This document shows positions 1-6,981 of a stretch of 7,451 nt of DNA, in pieces; positions within the stretch are counted from its first letter, which is position 1, and each line of letters opens with the position of its first letter. The translations under genes were made by a program, and so were the position numbers. This DNA is from Bacteroidales bacterium (lineage in GTDB: Bacteria > Bacteroidota > Bacteroidia > Bacteroidales > WCHB1-69). The DNA lies in assembly GCA_031257735.1 (NCBI GenBank), contig JAIROC010000186.1:1-7451 (forward strand), in the 5' to 3' direction. The notes beneath the pieces were generated by a model, which saw nothing but the letters and a program-made list of their open reading frames with translations, did no database searches and was not told where the DNA came from.

Positions 1-312
1 GTCATGACGTCTCTGTTGAACAAGATGATAGTTGACCCGGAAGAACGTGCAGAAATAGAAAAAGAAGAGGAAGCGTTACGTATTATCGACGACTTGTTCG
101 GAAAGAAAAACAGAGAACAGAAAAAGGCGCTCGAAGAAACCGAGAAAGCGCTCGAAAAAGAAAGAAAAGCGCTCAAAAAAGAAAGAAAAGCGCTCAAAGA
201 AGAAAGAAAAGCGCGTGAAGAAAAAGAAAAGGAACTCGAAAAAGAAAGAAAAGCGCGTGAAGAAAAAGAAAAAGAACTCGAGGAATTAAAACGTTCATTA
301 AACATATCATAA
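1..312 (+). CDS. C-terminal part of a coiled-coil-tailed protein, possibly Rpn/PD-(D/E)XK-type (5' partial)
   Basis: The reading frame is already open at base 1 (a Val codon precedes the ATG at 4), so the gene probably begins upstream of the window and only about 102 C-terminal residues are visible. Residues 1-39 (numbered from the ATG at 4) are acidic and helical, with a DPEERAEIEKEEEALRIID segment. From residue 41 to about 95 the protein is an almost perfect seven-residue repeat of the type KALEKER / KAREEKE, predicted as a long charged coiled coil. It ends with LKRSLNIS and a TAA. No catalytic domain is in view. Charged repetitive tails of this kind often end Rpn / PD-(D/E)XK nuclease 'transposase' proteins in Bacteroidota, but that identity is only a guess from general resemblance. 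The stop lies 11 bases before the next gene, although nothing suggests a shared function with the sugar genes downstream. Confidence 0.55.
   Translation, partial: VMTSLLNKMIVDPEERAEIEKEEEALRIIDDLFGKKNREQKKALEETEKALEKERKALKKERKALKEERKAREEKEKELEKERKAREEKEKELEELKRSLNIS
124..288 (+). repeat. 21-bp tandem repeat encoding coiled-coil heptads
   Basis: About eight imperfect 21-bp units run head to tail, in phase with the reading frame. Each encodes one heptad of the KALEKER / KALKKER / KAREEKE type. Two copies of a 42-bp higher-order unit (heptads KAREEKE + KELEKER, then KAREEKE + KELEEL) lie at about 208-288. The near identity at nucleotide level, especially the repeated AAAGCGC starts of units, points to recent expansion by slippage or unequal exchange and not to protein-level selection alone. 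Confidence 0.85.
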
Positions 313-322
313 AAAGGGAATT

Positions 323-1207
323 TTGCACTTGAAATTAAATATATCTGTTAATAAAATAGTTTTAGGTACCGTTCAGTTTGGATTAGATTATGGGATAAAT
401 AATCAGACGGGGAAAGTTGACCTGCAAGCGGTGGAGAAGATTCTGCAACATGCATGGAAATCGGGGATTAGTATATTGGATACTTCGTATGGATATGGTG
501 AAAGCGAAATAATTATTGGACAAATAATAAAAAAGCATCATCTTGATTTTAAAATCATATCCAAATATCCACAGAATACGGGAAATGTCAAAAAAATATT
601 TGAAGAATCATTATTACGCTTGCAAACTATTAAGTTGTATGGTTATTTAGTTCATCATTTCAGTGAATTTAAAAATAATCCTGCACTTTGGGATTATTTT
701 GTAGAGTTGAAAATGAATGGGAGCATAGAGAAAGTAGGATTTTCTTTATACTCGCCAGTCGAGTTAGACTACTTGCTCGACAAGGATATTTTATTTGATA
801 TAGTTCAGTTTCCATATAACATTTTCGACAAACAATTTGCCCCATATATGACTGAACTAAAAAAGAGAAATATCGAAATACATGTCAGGTCAGTATTTCT
901 GCAAGGACTGTTTTTTAGAAAAATTGAATCTTTAAGTCCATTCTTTTCCCCCTTAAAGCCGTATTTATCGTTACTGCAGACTTATTGTTTGCAACAAGGT
1001 GTTGATATAGAAGATGTAGCTTTACAATACGTTCTGCAAAATCCGTATATCGACAAGGTTTTGATTGGAGTCGACAGCATTGTGCAACTAAAAAAAAATA
1101 TAAAAGCTACGACAAGCAACATTCGTGTTGTGGATATGAATGTTGTAGATTCAATTCTGGTAAAAGAAAAAGAATTGTTGAATCCTGTAAATTGGAAACA
1201 AATATGA
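323..1207 (+). CDS. Aldo/keto reductase family oxidoreductase
   Basis: Full-length (294 aa) TIM-barrel aldo/keto reductase, expected to be a cytosolic NAD(P)H-dependent carbonyl or sugar oxidoreductase. The opening strand NKIVLGTVQFGLDYG is typical of the family. The catalytic tetrad can be placed at Asp53 and Tyr58 (LDTSYGYGESE), Lys81 (ISKYP) and His111 (YLVHHF). The C-terminal half has the expected LQYVLQNPYIDKVLIGV cofactor-binding region. No ATG exists near the N-terminus. The start is TTG at 323, or more plausibly by spacing TTG at 329, which lies 9 bases after an AAGGGA at 314-319. It is first in the operon and overlaps the next gene by 4 bases (ATGA). Members of this subgroup are found beside SpsF cytidylyltransferases in surface-glycan loci, so a sugar substrate is likely. 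The exact reaction is unknown. A 9-A tract (1090-1098) lies in the coding region. Confidence 0.9.
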   Translation: MHLKLNISVNKIVLGTVQFGLDYGINNQTGKVDLQAVEKILQHAWKSGISILDTSYGYGESEIIIGQIIKKHHLDFKIISKYPQNTGNVKKIFEESLLRLQTIKLYGYLVHHFSEFKNNPALWDYFVELKMNGSIEKVGFSLYSPVELDYLLDKDILFDIVQFPYNIFDKQFAPYMTELKKRNIEIHVRSVFLQGLFFRKIESLSPFFSPLKPYLSLLQTYCLQQGVDIEDVALQYVLQNPYIDKVLIGVDSIVQLKKNIKATTSNIRVVDMNVVDSILVKEKELLNPVNWKQI

Positions 1208-1989
1208 ATATATTGGAATTATTTTCTTTAAAAGACAAAATAGCCATTGTAACAGGAGGGTATGGATATTTGGGAAAATCCATGTCGGAAAGTTTGAACG
1301 AAGCCGGCGCTACAGTTATTGTTGCTGGTCGTTCTGAAGAAAAATTCTCAAATAACTTTCATGAAAAAGAAAATTATTTTTTTATACAAACCGACATTTC
1401 CGATACGGCAAGTATACATCAATGTTTTGCTACAGTAAAGCAAAAATTCGGGCATATTGATATTTTGCTAAACAACGCCGTATATTTGGATAGTGGAGGG
1501 AAAAAACCGGAAGATATAACCGATGAAGAATGGACTATTTGCGCGAATGGCGTTTCTGGTAGCGTATTCAGGTGTATTCGGGAAATTATTCCTTTCATGC
1601 GGGGACAGGGAGGTTCTATTATTAACGTATCGTCTATGTATGGAGTTGTATCTCCTGACTTCACTTTATATGAAGGTGAATGTTCTCCTTTTTTTAATCC
1701 TGTTAACTATGGGGCTGAAAAAGCTGGAGTTATACAAATGACTAAATATTTTGCCACTTATCTTATAAAAGATAAAATTAATGTTAATTGTATTTCGCCC
1801 GGAACATTCCCATCGCCCACAGTTCAGGAAAACAAAGAATTTATTGCACGTTTATCAAAAAAAAATCCCGCTTGCAGGATAGGAAAGCCGGAAGATTTAA
1901 AAGGTGTTGTTGTTTTCCTTGCCTCCAATGCATCCGATTATGTAGTAGGACAAAATATTATAGTAGATGGAGGATGGACAATATGGTAA
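1204..1989 (+). CDS. Short-chain dehydrogenase/reductase (PtmA-like SDR)
   Basis: Classical SDR of 261 aa with all hallmark elements: NAD(P)-binding TGGYGYLG at residues 17-24, Asp64 in the TDIS motif, NNA at 90-92, Asn115, catalytic Ser144 (NVSSMYG), Tyr169 and Lys173 (YGAEK), then the ISPGTFPSP segment and a C-terminal VVGQNIIVDGGW. It should oxidise a sugar hydroxyl or reduce a keto group with NAD(P). I chose the ATG at 1204 because it forms an ATGA overlap with the upstream stop and gives a normal SDR N-terminus. A TTG at 1192 would add four residues. SDRs of this kind (for example PtmA of Campylobacter flagellin glycosylation) sit next to CMP-sugar synthetases, as here, which is why I favour a nonulosonate or related sugar role. 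The 3' end overlaps the next gene by 7 bases. Confidence 0.9.
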   Translation: MNILELFSLKDKIAIVTGGYGYLGKSMSESLNEAGATVIVAGRSEEKFSNNFHEKENYFFIQTDISDTASIHQCFATVKQKFGHIDILLNNAVYLDSGGKKPEDITDEEWTICANGVSGSVFRCIREIIPFMRGQGGSIINVSSMYGVVSPDFTLYEGECSPFFNPVNYGAEKAGVIQMTKYFATYLIKDKINVNCISPGTFPSPTVQENKEFIARLSKKNPACRIGKPEDLKGVVVFLASNASDYVVGQNIIVDGGWTIW

Positions 1990-2714
1990 AAGCAATTTGT
2001 ATTGTTCAGGCTCGCCTCACATCTTCCAGATTGCCTGATAAAGTGCTAAAACTGTTGGGTCGCGAAGGTAAAACTATACTTGAACATGTTTACGACAGAT
2101 TGTTATTATCGACAAATTTGGATAAAATTATCTTTGCTATACCCGATACGGAAAGTAATGATTATCTGTTTGATTTTTTGCAGCAAAAAGAAATTCCCAC
2201 ATTCCGTGGCAGTGAAGACAACGTTTTGTCAAGGTATTACGAGTGTGCAAAAAAGTACTCTCCACAAATAATTGTGAGGGCAACATGTGATAATCCTTTG
2301 GTAGATTGGACTCTTATAGATATGGCAATTCAAATGTTCATAAATAACACATGTGATTATGTTAATATGAAAGGATACCCTTTAGGGACAGGAACAGAAG
2401 TCTTTTCGTGGAAATCGTTACAAATTGTTTATAGTAAAGTCGAGGATAAATCTGATAAAGAACATGTAACTCCTTTTTTTTATAAAAATCCGGATATTTT
2501 CAGTATATCAACACTGCAAAATGTGGTTTATCAAACAAATAAGTATCGTCTGACTGTGGATACAGAGGAAGATTACGAATTAATGAAAATAATATATAAT
2601 GAATTATATAACGGAACTCCTGTTTTCAATAAAAGCGTTATGGATTTTTTGGACAAACATCCCGAATTATTAAGTATCAACGATATGATTGAGCAAAAAA
2701 GTGCTGTGTCATAG
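1983..2714 (+). CDS. spsF: SpsF-type cytidylyltransferase (CMP-sugar / acylneuraminate-like)
   Basis: A 243-aa nucleotidyltransferase of the SpsF / CMP-acylneuraminate synthetase group (COG1861-like). Such enzymes transfer CMP from CTP to an acidic sugar, typically a nonulosonic acid. The N-terminus carries the nucleotide-binding signature QARLTSSRLPDK at residues 9-20. GSEDNVLSRYY follows at 76-86, then RATCDNPLVD at 99-108 with Asp103 as the probable metal ligand, EHVTPFFY at 160-167 and RLTVDTEEDYEL at 189-200. I chose the ATG at 1983 because translation from it begins directly with the family strand MVKAICIVQAR. The frame is open further upstream (to 1788), but that part lies inside the SDR gene and resembles nothing. 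The gene overlaps the SDR by 7 bases. No GNAT or PseG domain is fused to it, but a separate PseG-like gene follows. Confidence 0.92.
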   Translation: MVKAICIVQARLTSSRLPDKVLKLLGREGKTILEHVYDRLLLSTNLDKIIFAIPDTESNDYLFDFLQQKEIPTFRGSEDNVLSRYYECAKKYSPQIIVRATCDNPLVDWTLIDMAIQMFINNTCDYVNMKGYPLGTGTEVFSWKSLQIVYSKVEDKSDKEHVTPFFYKNPDIFSISTLQNVVYQTNKYRLTVDTEEDYELMKIIYNELYNGTPVFNKSVMDFLDKHPELLSINDMIEQKSAVS

Positions 2715-2715
2715 T

Positions 2716-3705
2716 ATGGAGACAAAGCAAAGCAAGATGAAGCATAAAATCATTTTCAGAGCAGACGCCGGGCAAAATATTGGATATGGGCATTTTATCC
2801 GCTCGTTGGCATTGGCAGACATGCTGAAAGATGATTTTGACGTCGCGTTTGCTACGGTAAATCCTACGGATTATCAGAGGAATGAGTTGTCAAATATTTG
2901 TCCCTGTGTAAGTTTGAGTCAGGAAACACATTTTGAAGATTTTCTTTCAATGTTGAAAGGCGATGAGATTGCAGTATTAGATAATTACTTTTTCACAACA
3001 GATTATCAGCGAGCTATAAAAGAAAAAGGTTGTAAGCTGGTCTGTATAGACGACATGCACGACAAACACTATGTGGCGGATATAGTAATAAATCATGGGA
3101 TTGATAATCCGGCGCTTTTTTCTGTAGAGCCTTACACGCGTTTATGTTTGGGCCTGGAATGGGCATTGCTGCGCAAGCCGTTTATTGAAGCATCGATGAA
3201 AAAAAACGATAAAAAATGTCGGGATATAATAGAAAATGTTGTTATTTCGTTTGGAGGAGTAGATATATATAATATTACGGACATCTTAATTAAGATGTTG
3301 AACTCTACATACCGGATAAAAAAAATTGATGTGATAGTGGGGGAAAATTATCGGACGACTCTTGATAATTCATTGTTATATAATGTGTATATTCACAGTT
3401 CTATTTCTGCGCAAAAAGTAGCGGATATTTTCACAAATTGCGATTTGGCAATTCTTTCGGCAAGCACAGTTTGTTTGGAAGCATTGGCTTGTAACGCTAC
3501 AGTAGCAGCAGGATATTATATTGACAATCAAAAAGAAATACACGAATATTTAAAGTCGAATAATTTTATTTACGGATTGGGAGAATTATTAAATCTGCGC
3601 ACATTCAATATATATGATGTACGCTATATGTCAACAAATACATTGTCTTCGGTTTGCAGTAAAGTTAAATTTTATAACGAATATTTTAAATCATTAATTG
3701 GATGA
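2716..3705 (+). CDS. pseG: PseG-like UDP-sugar hydrolase (GT-B fold)
   Basis: A 329-aa protein resembling PseG, which removes UDP from UDP-2,4-diacetamido-2,4,6-trideoxy-L-altrose in pseudaminic acid synthesis. The N-terminal RADAGQNIGYGHFIRS (residues 15-30) contains the GxGHxxR motif, with His26 matching the catalytic His of the family. CIDDMHD (110-116) and ADIVINHG (121-128) follow, then SFGG at 178-181 opening the second Rossmann lobe. The uracil/phosphate-binding part is DLAILSASTVCLEAL (243-257) with Asn271-Gln272. The ATG at 2716 starts one base after the upstream stop. An ATG at 2737, preceded by GGAGA, gives the N-terminus MKHKIIFRAD that looks most like the family, so the true start could be either. 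The C-terminal part is divergent. Substrate identity is therefore inferred; a related UDP-sugar is possible. Confidence 0.85.
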   Translation: METKQSKMKHKIIFRADAGQNIGYGHFIRSLALADMLKDDFDVAFATVNPTDYQRNELSNICPCVSLSQETHFEDFLSMLKGDEIAVLDNYFFTTDYQRAIKEKGCKLVCIDDMHDKHYVADIVINHGIDNPALFSVEPYTRLCLGLEWALLRKPFIEASMKKNDKKCRDIIENVVISFGGVDIYNITDILIKMLNSTYRIKKIDVIVGENYRTTLDNSLLYNVYIHSSISAQKVADIFTNCDLAILSASTVCLEALACNATVAAGYYIDNQKEIHEYLKSNNFIYGLGELLNLRTFNIYDVRYMSTNTLSSVCSKVKFYNEYFKSLIG

Positions 3706-3740
3706 ACAAAAAAAGTACATCATTTTTCACTCTTGTATAA
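3702..3740 (+). other. 12-codon mini-ORF bridging the PseG-like and HAD genes
   Basis: ATG at 3702 forms an ATGA overlap with the PseG-like stop and reads MNKKSTSFFTLV before TAA at 3738-3740. That stop in turn overlaps the HAD start as TAATG. The frame contains a 7-A tract right after the start (3708-3714). It could keep ribosomes moving from one gene to the next by translational coupling. Alternatively it is the leftover of an ATGA start for the HAD gene that lost one A. No evidence of a functional peptide. Confidence 0.35.
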
Positions 3741-4444
3741 TGGTATATGCAAAAAAACGAGCTATAATTTTCGACTTGGATGATACTTTGTATCCACAAA
3801 TAGAATATACTCGACAATGTCTTTTATATTCGAGTAGCCTTATTGCAAAGATATCGAATCGTAATCAGAGTGAAATAGAACACATTCTAAATCATATATT
3901 AGAAAACAAAGGCATAGAATACCGGCACATATATAATGATTTATTCGAACAGATATCATTTGATGGAATGCCTTATCTTAAAGATATTTTAGCGAAATTC
4001 TGGCAATGTCAACCGATTTTACAACTTTACGAAAGCACTTATGATGTTTTAAATGAGTTAAAAGGGAAATTTATTTTGGCCTTATTGACTGATGGTTATG
4101 AGAAAACACAAGAATACAAAATAAACAATCTTCAAATAAGACATTTTTTTGATTCCATACTCATAACAGATTCTTTAGGAGTAAAAAACCGGAAACCATC
4201 GGTGATACCTTATAGTGTAATGCTAAATAACATTAACATACCAGCCTGTAATTGTATTTATGTAGGCAACGACCCAAATAAAGATTTTGTTGGGGCAAAA
4301 CAATTAGGATTAAAAACAATTAGGATTAATCAAGGGGAGTATAAAGACATGAAAGTTTCCGAAAAGTTTAATTCGGAATTTATTATAAATAGCATATCGG
4401 AATTAATTAATTGTATAAAAAATAGAATATGGACAGATATTTGA
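3740..4444 (+). CDS. HAD-superfamily hydrolase (phosphatase)
   Basis: A 234-aa haloacid-dehalogenase-type phosphohydrolase with all four motifs: motif I FDLDDTLYP with nucleophile Asp12 and Asp14, motif II LLTDGYEK with Thr117, motif III Lys152 in NRKPS, and motif IV YVGNDPNKDF with Asp178 and Asp182. The helical cap domain lies at about residues 20-100, giving the C1-cap fold of pyrophosphatase/phosphoglycolate-type enzymes. It probably dephosphorylates a small phosphorylated intermediate of the pathway. The ATG at 3740 is chosen because family members start right before the first beta strand (here MVYAKKRAIIFDLD). In-frame codons run back to a TTG at 3698, but the extra residues look unlike the family. 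The ATG overlaps a TAA (TAATG) that ends a 12-codon mini-frame. The 3' end overlaps the ATP-grasp gene by 16 bases. Confidence 0.9.
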   Translation: MVYAKKRAIIFDLDDTLYPQIEYTRQCLLYSSSLIAKISNRNQSEIEHILNHILENKGIEYRHIYNDLFEQISFDGMPYLKDILAKFWQCQPILQLYESTYDVLNELKGKFILALLTDGYEKTQEYKINNLQIRHFFDSILITDSLGVKNRKPSVIPYSVMLNNINIPACNCIYVGNDPNKDFVGAKQLGLKTIRINQGEYKDMKVSEKFNSEFIINSISELINCIKNRIWTDI

Positions 4445-5643
4445 TTATCGTAGGCGGTGGAATTTTACAAATTCCTGCTGTTAATGAAGCCCATAAAATG
4501 GGCTTAAAAGTAGTGGTTTTAGATAAATCGTTGCAAGCTCCTGCAATGACTGATGCTGATGAAAAAGCGCTTATATCTACAAAAGACATTGACGCCGCAG
4601 TAAACTATGCCAAGGAATTTGCCGAGACACATCATGTTGTCGGAGCTTATACGCAAGGAACAGACGTTGAACTAACGGTTGCTTGTATTGCAAAAGAATT
4701 AGGGCTTCCAGGGATAGATGTTCAAAGTGCAAGGGATTGTAATAATAAGATTGAGATGCGTAAGCGCCTTGCAAAATATAATATTCCCGGTCCTAGATTT
4801 GATTTTGCCGATAATTATGAACAAGCGCAACAAAAAGCGGAAAAACTTGGTTATCCCTTAGTTGTAAAAAGTACGGATAACAGTGGGTCGCGTGGAATCA
4901 GAATCCTTAATAATGAAAACATGCTTAAACAAGCTTGTGAAGAAGCTCTAAAATATAGTTTTTACGACAAACGGATTTTATTGGAAGAATATTTAGAGGG
5001 TGAAGAATATAGTGTTGACACAATTGTTTATAATGGAATTGTATATCCTTGTGGAATTTCTGACCGAGAATTTGATTATTCAAAAGAATTTGCAGTGCAA
5101 ACAGGGTCGGTAACGCCATCAAGACTACCGGAAAAAATACAGAATGAAATGTATTGTCTAATGTCACAGGCAGCTAAAGCAATGGGTATAAATAAAGGCG
5201 CTTTTAAAGGCGATTTAATTCTGTGTGATAATAAACCAAAAATATTAGAAATTACAGCAAGATTATCAGGAGGATTCGACTCTCAGTATAGAAAACCATA
5301 TTCTTTTGGAATAAATCTAATCAAAGCAACCATAGATATTGCCATCGGAAACAATCTTGATTTCAGAGATATTGTTCCCAAATGGATCAAGTATTCAAAA
5401 ACAACATCTCCTTTTCCTAAAGCTGGTAAAATTACTAAAATATCCGGAGTTGATACGATTAAAAACATCAAAGGTGTGCGAAATGTGTTTATGCTTATTA
5501 AAGAAGGCGATATAGTGGAAGATTATAAACATTGTGTTAATAGAGTAGGCTACATAATTTTAAGCGCTGACTCTTACGAAGAATTAAAACAAATAGAAAA
5601 ACAAACAATAGAAACATTAGAAATTATAACGAATGATGAATAA
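4429..5643 (+). CDS. ATP-grasp domain ligase
   Basis: A 404-aa protein of the ATP-grasp superfamily, in the group of CarB / PurK / biotin-carboxylase-like ligases of unknown substrate. These enzymes join a carboxylate to an amine or thiol through an acyl-phosphate. Residues 5-33 form a Rossmann-like preATP-grasp strand (LIIVGGGILQIPAV). LGLPGI (91-96) leads to the ATP-binding part: PLVVKSTDNSGSRGI at 143-157 with Lys147, the hinge LLEEYLEGEEYSVD at 184-197, and LEITARLSGG at 273-282 with Glu274 and Arg278 for Mg-ATP. A C-terminal domain of about 100 residues completes it. The ATG at 4429 overlaps the HAD gene by 16 bases, and the PdxA gene starts inside its 3' end. The context suggests it builds an amide or peptide bond on a sugar or a sugar precursor. 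That is inference, because the substrate-binding residues cannot be read. Confidence 0.9.
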   Translation: MDRYLIIVGGGILQIPAVNEAHKMGLKVVVLDKSLQAPAMTDADEKALISTKDIDAAVNYAKEFAETHHVVGAYTQGTDVELTVACIAKELGLPGIDVQSARDCNNKIEMRKRLAKYNIPGPRFDFADNYEQAQQKAEKLGYPLVVKSTDNSGSRGIRILNNENMLKQACEEALKYSFYDKRILLEEYLEGEEYSVDTIVYNGIVYPCGISDREFDYSKEFAVQTGSVTPSRLPEKIQNEMYCLMSQAAKAMGINKGAFKGDLILCDNKPKILEITARLSGGFDSQYRKPYSFGINLIKATIDIAIGNNLDFRDIVPKWIKYSKTTSPFPKAGKITKISGVDTIKNIKGVRNVFMLIKEGDIVEDYKHCVNRVGYIILSADSYEELKQIEKQTIETLEIITNDE

Positions 5644-6661
5644 GAAAATAGCAATTACAATCGGAGATCCATCAGGTATAGGTTCTGAAATAATAGCAAA
5701 AGCTTTATCTGACAATATAGACCAATCTTTTCATTATATAGTAGTTGGTTCTGAAAAAGTGATGTTGGAAGGTATTAGGATTGCAAAGGCAAACTTAAAT
5801 ACTAACAAGATATATTCTATAGATCAGTCTATTGATAAATATGGCACAATAAATGTACTTGAAGTTTTCGATGATTTTGATATTCGAAAATTAGAATACG
5901 GTAAAATTCAAACTCAATCAGGGCTTTTGGCTGGTAAGAGTATAGAAAAAGCTATCGCTTTAGCTGTGAATGGAGAAGTTGATGCTGTGGTTACAGCGCC
6001 TATAAATAAAGAATCATTTAAATTAGCAGGTTATCCTTATCCGGGACATACCGAAATGTTTGCTGATTTAACGCATACAAAAGATTATTCCATGATTTTA
6101 ATGCATGGGAATTTACGTGTTGCCCATGTGACTACCCATGTATCAATGGAAAATGCTGTAAAAATGATTGTAAAAGAACGAGTTTTGAAAACAATTAAAG
6201 TTGCAAACAATGCATGTATAAACTTAGGTATAGAAAAACCTGTAATAGCTGTGCTCGGATTAAATCCTCATGCTGGGGAAAACGGTTTATTCGGCAGACA
6301 AGAAATAGAAGAAATATTACCAGCTATTAATGAGGCGCAAAACATAGGCATTAATGCTATTGGACCATTGCCTGGCGATACGGCTTTTCCTAAAGCGCTT
6401 TCAGGAATGTATGATTGCATGGTTGTCATGTATCATGATCAAGGGCATATTCCGGTAAAACTATTAGGATTTTCTCTAAATAAAAACGGTATATGGGAAG
6501 AAGTAAAGGGCGTTAATATATCTTTTGGAATGCCAATTATTAGAGTCTCAGTAGATCATGGAACTGCTTTTGGCAAAGCAGGTAAAGGCACTGCAAATGC
6601 AAGTAGTTTGCTAAATGCCATTGAAGTAGCTATATTGTTAATTAATAATAAAAAAGATTGA
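5633..6661 (+). CDS. pdxA: PdxA-family NAD-dependent phosphohydroxy-acid dehydrogenase
   Basis: A 342-aa member of the family of 4-hydroxythreonine-4-phosphate dehydrogenase (PdxA) and 4-phospho-D-erythronate dehydrogenase (PdxA2). PdxA oxidises 4-phosphohydroxy-L-threonine in vitamin B6 synthesis. It shows the N-terminal ITIGDPSGIGSE, VVTAPINK (119-126), PGHTE, metal ligands His169 (TTHVS), His213 (NPHAGE) and His268 (YHDQGH), and the C-terminal VDHGTAFGKAGKGTA. The catalytic set is complete, so an active enzyme is expected. Between LLGF and GVNISFG there are about 11 extra residues (SLNKNGIWEEV) compared with E. coli PdxA as I remember it. HDQGHIP is also more like PdxA2-type paralogues. 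ATG at 5633 or 5636 overlaps the ATP-grasp stop. No pdxJ or other B6 gene is near. The operon position favours a role with the sugar genes, perhaps making a hydroxy- or keto-acid substituent, although a housekeeping B6 role cannot be excluded. Confidence 0.9.
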   Translation: MMNKKIAITIGDPSGIGSEIIAKALSDNIDQSFHYIVVGSEKVMLEGIRIAKANLNTNKIYSIDQSIDKYGTINVLEVFDDFDIRKLEYGKIQTQSGLLAGKSIEKAIALAVNGEVDAVVTAPINKESFKLAGYPYPGHTEMFADLTHTKDYSMILMHGNLRVAHVTTHVSMENAVKMIVKERVLKTIKVANNACINLGIEKPVIAVLGLNPHAGENGLFGRQEIEEILPAINEAQNIGINAIGPLPGDTAFPKALSGMYDCMVVMYHDQGHIPVKLLGFSLNKNGIWEEVKGVNISFGMPIIRVSVDHGTAFGKAGKGTANASSLLNAIEVAILLINNKKD

Positions 6662-6677
6662 AATAATTTCTCTCGTC

Positions 6678-6700
6678 CTGCCGAATTTGCAATTCGGCAG
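6678..6700 (+). terminator. Perfect 10-bp inverted repeat after the PdxA gene (possible terminator)
   Basis: CTGCCGAATT and AATTCGGCAG flank a 3-base TGC loop, a perfect stem starting 16 bases after the PdxA stop codon. Position and stem strength suit a transcription terminator or mRNA 3'-end stabiliser. However, no run of T follows (TAAGAATAATATTTG), so intrinsic termination is uncertain. Only one copy is in the window, so a dispersed repeat cannot be judged. Confidence 0.45.
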
Positions 6701-6712
6701 TAAGAATAATAT

Positions 6713-6975
6713 TTGAAAGCAGGATTTGTCGTTACTTGCATTGGAGACAAGGGTCCATTTACATACAAGAAAAGCCGTATCGGAAATGCTTTGCCTGATA
6801 GAATCGTAGAATTATTATTAGTTAGAACAAACTGAAACAACATATCATATTGTAGATTTAATTTGCCTGTCGGGTCGCTCATGCGTACCATGTATGATAG
6901 AGAATAATGATTATTATATCAACACAATGCCTTTTTGTGAGCCGCAATTGGGTAAAAGAGACTTACCTTTTAAAA
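6713..6975 (+). pseudogene. Remnant of a DUF4910 / M28-aminopeptidase-like gene
   Basis: Three short stretches match, from memory, consecutive conserved blocks of the DUF4910 (aminopeptidase-like) family in the right order. Block 1 (6713-6832) reads LKAGFVVTCIGDKGPFTYKK and continues SRIGNALPDRIVE. Block 2 (6848-6904), in the same frame but after a TGA, reads YCRFNLPVGSLMRTMY. Block 3 (about 6906-6980) is in another frame and holds CEPQLGKR at 6936-6959. The family normally has about 400 or more residues, with spacers between these blocks that are missing here. The gene has therefore lost its whole N-terminal half and internal segments, and carries stops at 6833-6835 and 6905-6907 plus a frameshift. 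DUF4910 genes occur in surface-polysaccharide loci, so the intact ancestor probably belonged to this operon. The family match is recall, not a search. Confidence 0.6.
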
Positions 6976-6981
6976 CATTAA

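Noticed and set aside
1857..1865. A9 tract in the SDR gene (and another A9 at 1090-1098 in the aldo/keto reductase gene) as phase-variation switches
   Set aside because: Both encode ordinary Lys-Lys-Asn codons in intact genes, and such runs are expected in AT-rich coding DNA; there is no sign of an off state.
1788..1982. In-frame open extension upstream of the cytidylyltransferase
   Set aside because: It lies wholly inside the SDR gene in another frame and looks unlike any protein; the family N-terminus begins exactly at the ATG at 1983.
3736..3741. TATAAT resembling a sigma-70 -10 box
   Set aside because: It overlaps the HAD start codon, has no matching -35 and lies inside a tight operon; Bacteroidota promoters also use a different consensus.
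6556..6891. 111-codon open frame on the minus strand across the PdxA 3' end and the gap
   Set aside because: It overlaps the conserved PdxA C-terminus, has no recognisable motif, and the opposite strand holds the DUF4910-like blocks that explain the region.
6903..6915. AATAAT-G-ATTATT palindrome
   Set aside because: Low-complexity AT symmetry inside the pseudogene remnant, expected by chance at this composition.
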